Position numbers and translations under genes: made by a program. A model generated the notes under the pieces. That model was not told the origin of the DNA and ran no database searches. It saw nothing but the letters and a program-made list of their open reading frames with translations. Shown here one piece after another: positions 42,665 through 46,374 of a DNA stretch of 46,374 nucleotides (positions within the stretch are counted from its first letter, which is position 1; each line of letters opens with the position of its first letter). This stretch comes from Bacteroidales bacterium (GTDB lineage: Bacteria > Bacteroidota > Bacteroidia > Bacteroidales > JAIPAP01): positions 75,817 to 122,190 of the forward strand of contig JAIPAP010000001.1 in the NCBI GenBank assembly GCA_021740045.1, in the 5' to 3' direction.

Positions 42665-44023
42665 ATGAGGAATCATTCTAAAACTTTCGTTTTTGTGGGA
42701 CTGATATTATTGTTCAGTTTCAGCTTTATTATTCCCCAAAAGGAAGGGAGTAATGAATTGGGTGCTTTTGAATATGATGATTTCGAAACGCCTGAATTTT
42801 GCAAATCCTGCCATAATCAGTTTTACCAGCAATGGAGTCAGGCGATGATGTCGAAGGCTTATACGCATCATTGGGATGAGATTGAGTATTTCAAGCTGGC
42901 TGTAGCCCATTCCAAAGCCGATCCGGAAATGGCCGATGCTCATAAGGGCTGCAACGGTTGTCATACACCTATGGCTTTTTTGGCCGGCGATGTGCCCCCA
43001 CCCCGGCCGAAAGAGGAAAGGCGTGCAAATGAAGCGGTTTCCTGCGAGGTTTGCCATTTAATAAAAGGGATAGCGGGCGATACTGCCTATAACCATAATT
43101 TTATAATGAAGCCCGGCCATACCAAGTACAGTTCCCGCAAAGGCGAGAAGGAATCACCCGATCATAAAATCGTGCCCATCGATTTGCATAGCGATACCCG
43201 TTTGTGCGGAAGTTGTCATAATGAGAAAAGTCCTTTTGGGGTTTGGGTTAAAAGTACACAACTGGAATGGCAAAACGGCCCCTATTCCGACGAAGGGGTT
43301 ACCTGCCAGGAGTGCCACATGCCCGACACCAAGATGAAAACGGCCAAGATGGGCACCACCTATCCCGATGCCCGCATGCATCTTTTTAACGGCGCTCATG
43401 ACAAGGGCAAGGTAAGGGGAACCATTGAGGTACGTATCCAGCCCGATATTCGAGAAACCGTACCCGGCGAAGTTGTGGTTCTTACGGCTACCTTGTTCAA
43501 TCAAAAAACGGGGCATAAATTCCCCACCGGTTCTGTCGAAGACCGCATTGTGTGGTTGCATGTTGAAGCCGAGGATGAAAAAGGCAACACCTACCATATC
43601 CCCGTTGATAAAAAAGGTTTTGAGGGCGAGCAATACACCATTGCCAGTGATGATCTGGCCTACCAGGATATGGGTATTCCCTTGGGCATAGAGGATTTTA
43701 AAGGCATTAAACGCGAAGATGTTCCCATGGGTGACCGTATTTTCCGCATGCCTTTCTTCGATCCGCAAGGCCGCATGACCATCATGCAGTGGAACACCGC
43801 TTCGCTGGGAGTGGATTATCGCATAGGACCACGCGAAACGAAGACGGAGACCTATACCTTTAACCTGCCTTATGAAATTGAACCGGGCAAGGTGAAGATA
43901 ACGGCTTCTTTATACTACCGGCTCTTGGTAAAGCCGGTGGGAGAATACCTCGATGTTCCCGCGGAGGAATATGAAAAGCTATTGGTCAACCAGCATTCAA
44001 CTGAAATAACCGTATATCCTTAA
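42665..44023 (+). CDS. Pentahaem c-type cytochrome (cytochrome c554-like)
   Basis: The 452-residue protein has an N-terminal hydrophobic signal or anchor (about 8-24) and five CXXCH motifs, with first Cys at residues 46, 96, 127, 181 and 214. The haem domain (about 40-225) follows the cytochrome c554/multihaem pattern (FCKSCHNQFYQQWSQ at the start, CQECHMPD at the end). The C-terminal half (about 230-452) is beta-rich without haem motifs and contains the NQKTGHKFPTGSVEDR segment common in this family. It probably acts in the periplasm as an electron carrier. The cytochrome-porin gene follows after 13 bp, so the pair likely exchanges electrons. Confidence 0.88.
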   Translation: MRNHSKTFVFVGLILLFSFSFIIPQKEGSNELGAFEYDDFETPEFCKSCHNQFYQQWSQAMMSKAYTHHWDEIEYFKLAVAHSKADPEMADAHKGCNGCHTPMAFLAGDVPPPRPKEERRANEAVSCEVCHLIKGIAGDTAYNHNFIMKPGHTKYSSRKGEKESPDHKIVPIDLHSDTRLCGSCHNEKSPFGVWVKSTQLEWQNGPYSDEGVTCQECHMPDTKMKTAKMGTTYPDARMHLFNGAHDKGKVRGTIEVRIQPDIRETVPGEVVVLTATLFNQKTGHKFPTGSVEDRIVWLHVEAEDEKGNTYHIPVDKKGFEGEQYTIASDDLAYQDMGIPLGIEDFKGIKREDVPMGDRIFRMPFFDPQGRMTIMQWNTASLGVDYRIGPRETKTETYTFNLPYEIEPGKVKITASLYYRLLVKPVGEYLDVPAEEYEKLLVNQHSTEITVYP

Positions 44024-44036
44024 AAAATTGAATACC

Positions 44037-45236
44037 ATGAGACAAAAAGTACTATTTGCATTGTTTCTGATGACCGGGATGATTTTCCTGATCGAGCAAA
44101 GCAATGCTATTCCGGCATTTGCCAGGAAGTACCGCCTGAGTTGCCGTACTTGCCATACTCCGGCTGCTCCAAAATTAAAGGCATTTGGCGACACCTTTGC
44201 AGGTGATGGCTTTAAGCTTGAAGATGAAAAGGCTCCCCGGTATTATGTGGAAACCGGTGATGAAAAATTATCGCTGATAAGGAATTTTCCATTGGCGGTG
44301 CGCCTTGATGGTTTTGTAGCCTACAATATGGCAGGAAATGAGAAAAGTGATTTTGAAGCCCCCTATCTAATGAAATTTCTTTCGGGGGGTGAAATATCGG
44401 AACATCTTTCCTATTATTTCTATTTTTATGCGAATGAGAGAGGGGAGGTGGCCGGTGTTGAGGATGCCTTCCTGATGTATGATAACCTGTTTGGTACTGA
44501 TTTCGATATCTACCTGGGACAGTTCCAGGTATCCGATCCCTTGTTTAAGCGGGAGCTAAGGCTGCAACTCGAGGATTATAGGTTATACACCTCACAAATC
44601 GGGACTTCCAGCATTAATATGACATATGACAAAGGGGTGATGTTCACCTACGGATTGCCTACCGGCACCAGCTTTACCCTGGAAGTGCTGAACGGAAACG
44701 GAATAGGGGAGGCCCGCAATCATGTGTTCGATAAAGATAAGTACAAAAATGTACTGGGACGGGTTTCACAGGACATAGGTGAAATGCTCCGAATAGGAGC
44801 TTTTGGTTACGTGGGTAAAGAAAAACTAAGCAGTGGCCCGGTAGGAGAAATAACCAATGAAGCTGTGATCTGGGGCCCGGACTTAACCTTTAGTGTTACA
44901 GACCGCTGGGAACTGAACTTCCAGTATCTTCACCGTGAAGATTCCCAGGTGTTTCCAGCCTCAAATGCCATTGATTATTTAGAGGATGTATCCACTGATG
45001 GCGCCATGGCCGAACTGATCTTTATGCCCGATGGCGATCAAAGTGACTGGTATTTACTGGGCATGTATAATTACGTGGATTCCGATTTCGAGCCGGCCGA
45101 TTATCAATCGGCCACCTTTCATGCAGGCTACTTGCTGCGAAGAAACGTAAGGCTGGCCGGGGAATACACCCTCGACTTCACCGATAGCGACAATACCATT
45201 AGCAAGTTCAGTTTCGGTTTTGTTTCGGCGTTTTAG
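44037..45236 (+). CDS. Cyc2-like fused cytochrome-porin (one haem)
   Basis: I start at the ATG at 44037; an in-frame TTG lies three codons earlier. The product is about 399 residues: a signal peptide ending near SNA, then IPAFARKYRLSCRTCH with one CXXCH (C36, C39, H40), then APKLKAFGDTFAGDGF, then about 330 residues of beta-strand-rich sequence ending in FVSAF, an outer-membrane barrel C terminus. One c-haem just after the signal peptide followed by a porin barrel is the Cyc2 architecture, known from iron-oxidising bacteria, where the haem plugs the barrel and takes electrons from outside. The AFARKY...CxxCH...LxxFGxxF pattern fits that wider superfamily, which also has members of unknown function. 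Iron oxidation is not implied. Confidence 0.78.
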   Translation: MRQKVLFALFLMTGMIFLIEQSNAIPAFARKYRLSCRTCHTPAAPKLKAFGDTFAGDGFKLEDEKAPRYYVETGDEKLSLIRNFPLAVRLDGFVAYNMAGNEKSDFEAPYLMKFLSGGEISEHLSYYFYFYANERGEVAGVEDAFLMYDNLFGTDFDIYLGQFQVSDPLFKRELRLQLEDYRLYTSQIGTSSINMTYDKGVMFTYGLPTGTSFTLEVLNGNGIGEARNHVFDKDKYKNVLGRVSQDIGEMLRIGAFGYVGKEKLSSGPVGEITNEAVIWGPDLTFSVTDRWELNFQYLHREDSQVFPASNAIDYLEDVSTDGAMAELIFMPDGDQSDWYLLGMYNYVDSDFEPADYQSATFHAGYLLRRNVRLAGEYTLDFTDSDNTISKFSFGFVSAF

Positions 45237-45545
45237 TTCAATTCTTAATGTCGATAAATTTATTTCAGGTTTTTGCTGCTAAATAGGCTATATTCAGCTT
45301 AAGCAGATTAAGTTGGCAATTGGCAATTACTGTGCGAGATGCAATTGATTTTTCCAATTTAGGAAGGGATTAAGCGCAGGGTTGTAAGGATAAGCAATAA
45401 CTTTCGCTGCTTTACACAACTACGCCCTGTCCTCTATGCTCTAGGCTCTCTGTTCTGCACTCTATGCTCTGTGCTCTGTGCTCTGTGCTCTTTGCTCTTT
45501 GCCCTATGCCCTGCGCTCTATGCTCTATGCCCTTCGCTCTGCGCT
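45237..45545. other. Intergenic, partly a heptamer array
   Basis: About 190 bp of AT-rich DNA with no ORF is followed by the 7-bp array at 45425-45549, which runs into the stop codon of the minus-strand gene. No terminator hairpin was recognised. Confidence 0.5.
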
Positions 45546-45549
45546 CTAC
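45425..45549. repeat. Degenerate 7-bp array (CTCTNNG) anchored at a stop codon
   Basis: About 18 consecutive heptamers such as CTCTATG, CTCTGTG, CTCTTTG and CCCTGCG keep phase without interruption. On the minus strand the array begins with the TAG stop (45546-45548) of the adjacent gene. Confidence 0.88.
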
Positions 45550-46374
45550 AAATACTCCTCAATATACCTATAATCCGGAGTTAACTCCCCTTTGTGGACG
45601 ATAACGGCTCGCTTGATAGGGCCTGGAAGTTCCAATTCCTCAAACGACTTATTGTAATCTGCTTTGGCTATGGCTTCTACGAATGGAAACAAGGCATCAC
45701 CAAAACTAATGGAGGATTCCCTGGGCAACTCACTGGGAAGAATATCCACGGCCATGATCAAAATGCCCTTTCCCTTGTGGCCCATTTGGGGTTGCCGCTT
45801 AAATGGCTCATACACGAAAATGGGATCTTCGATCTCTGTGCCTTTATGGGTGGCCTCGATGGAACCGTCCGGGTCGCAGGTGACATCGCCGATGACTTTG
45901 AGCTTAGGTTCGCCTTCCGAATAAACCTTTTCCAGGTAGTCCTTGGTAATCAGTCGCGGATAGCGGTCATCCCAGTACATACAGTTCATCAACACCGACA
46001 GGTGGGGAATGTATTTCTCAAAAGTTCCATTGAAGCGCTCAGGATGATGATAATAGTCCTGCAATTCGAATTCCGTATTCTTATCCCTGGGCTCGGCGAG
46101 GTGTTCTTCCTTAAAAACCGTTTTATAGATCACATTTCCGGGGAGATGATGACGGTCATTTAAAGTGAGCAATTCATCGGGGGCAATTTCCTTTACCGGC
46201 AACAGGTTGCAAATTTCCTGGGCGCCCATTGAAACATTACCGTAGCCGGTAAAGCCAATGGTGAGGGGTTGTAGCTCTTCCGGTAAGCCATTGCGGGCAA
46301 TATCGAATCCTACTTCGGAGATCACTTTTTTGGCCCCGGCCAACGAATCGTATTTATGCGCCTGCTTAATCTCC
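45546..46374 (-). CDS. Lysine-oxoglutarate reductase/saccharopine dehydrogenase-like protein, C-terminal part
   Basis: The frame is open to the window edge, so the N terminus is missing; about 276 residues are present. GFTGYGNVSMGAQEI is a Rossmann-type nucleotide-binding loop. The segment VIGDVTCDPDGSIEATHKGT closely follows the signature of the lysine-ketoglutarate-reductase domain of aminoadipic semialdehyde synthases, and DPIFVYEP with ILPSELPRESS fits the end of that domain. The family is related to alanine dehydrogenase. Bacterial homologues are often annotated saccharopine-dehydrogenase-like without proof of lysine catabolism, and no other lysine-degradation gene is visible here. It ends at the heptamer array. 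Confidence 0.72.
   Translation of the reverse strand, partial: EIKQAHKYDSLAGAKKVISEVGFDIARNGLPEELQPLTIGFTGYGNVSMGAQEICNLLPVKEIAPDELLTLNDRHHLPGNVIYKTVFKEEHLAEPRDKNTEFELQDYYHHPERFNGTFEKYIPHLSVLMNCMYWDDRYPRLITKDYLEKVYSEGEPKLKVIGDVTCDPDGSIEATHKGTEIEDPIFVYEPFKRQPQMGHKGKGILIMAVDILPSELPRESSISFGDALFPFVEAIAKADYNKSFEELELPGPIKRAVIVHKGELTPDYRYIEEYL

Overview
The window is chromosomal DNA from a member of the Bacteroidota, probably a marine or sediment Bacteroidales/Marinilabiliales-type organism. Four things support this: a PorX regulator; at least five secreted proteins with type IX secretion (T9SS) C-terminal sorting domains; several TANNTTTG-type -7 boxes just upstream of genes with no clear Shine-Dalgarno sequences; and the characteristic 7-8 bp periodic intergenic arrays. 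No tRNA, rRNA, CRISPR, insertion sequence or phage gene was recognised.

Layout. 1-15.3 kb is mostly housekeeping: the 5' end of an HD-domain phosphohydrolase, porX, tsaE, an alanine-dehydrogenase-like gene, proline dehydrogenase, aroB-aroA (shikimate pathway), a TlpA-type thiol-disulfide protein, a spermidine-synthase-like methyltransferase, a PKD/T9SS protein, tex, a small outer-membrane barrel, a cupin and a PD-(D/E)XK-like protein. 15.7-24.2 kb is a tight minus-strand operon of four T9SS cargo proteins: a C10 (streptopain-like) protease with three CUB-like domains, then three related surface proteins, two of them sharing a near-identical tract. 24.4-29.6 kb holds a coiled-coil/GH16-like fusion with a defective catalytic motif, a lipoprotein form of a C26 amidotransferase, a 16-bp tandem array, and trmN6-rimM.

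29.7-39.1 kb is the most striking part. Five nearly overlapping minus-strand genes encode a cytochrome-b-like membrane protein, a membrane-anchored Fe-S/flavoprotein, a 20-CXXCH cytochrome, a 40-CXXCH cytochrome built from three indel-free 224-residue nine-haem repeats, and an outer-membrane beta-barrel. This looks like a complete electron path from cytoplasmic carriers or quinol to the outer membrane, with about 60 c-type haems on two polypeptides. A structured 5' leader precedes it. An NrfJ-like lipoprotein is encoded convergently on the other side. The module lies between rimM and rpsP, genes that are normally neighbours; rpsP here has a very long Glu/Lys/Ala-rich tail. 40.5-46.4 kb holds a YCF48/BNR-repeat protein, a second electron-transfer pair (a pentahaem cytochrome plus a Cyc2-like one-haem cytochrome-porin fusion), and an incomplete saccharopine/lysine-oxoglutarate-reductase-like gene at the window edge.

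Together, the two cytochrome loci suggest an organism that exchanges electrons with extracellular or periplasmic partners, combined with T9SS-dependent surface proteolysis and adhesion. Haem counts, repeat boundaries and motif positions were read by eye from the sequence. Functional statements about electron direction, partners and regulation are inference.
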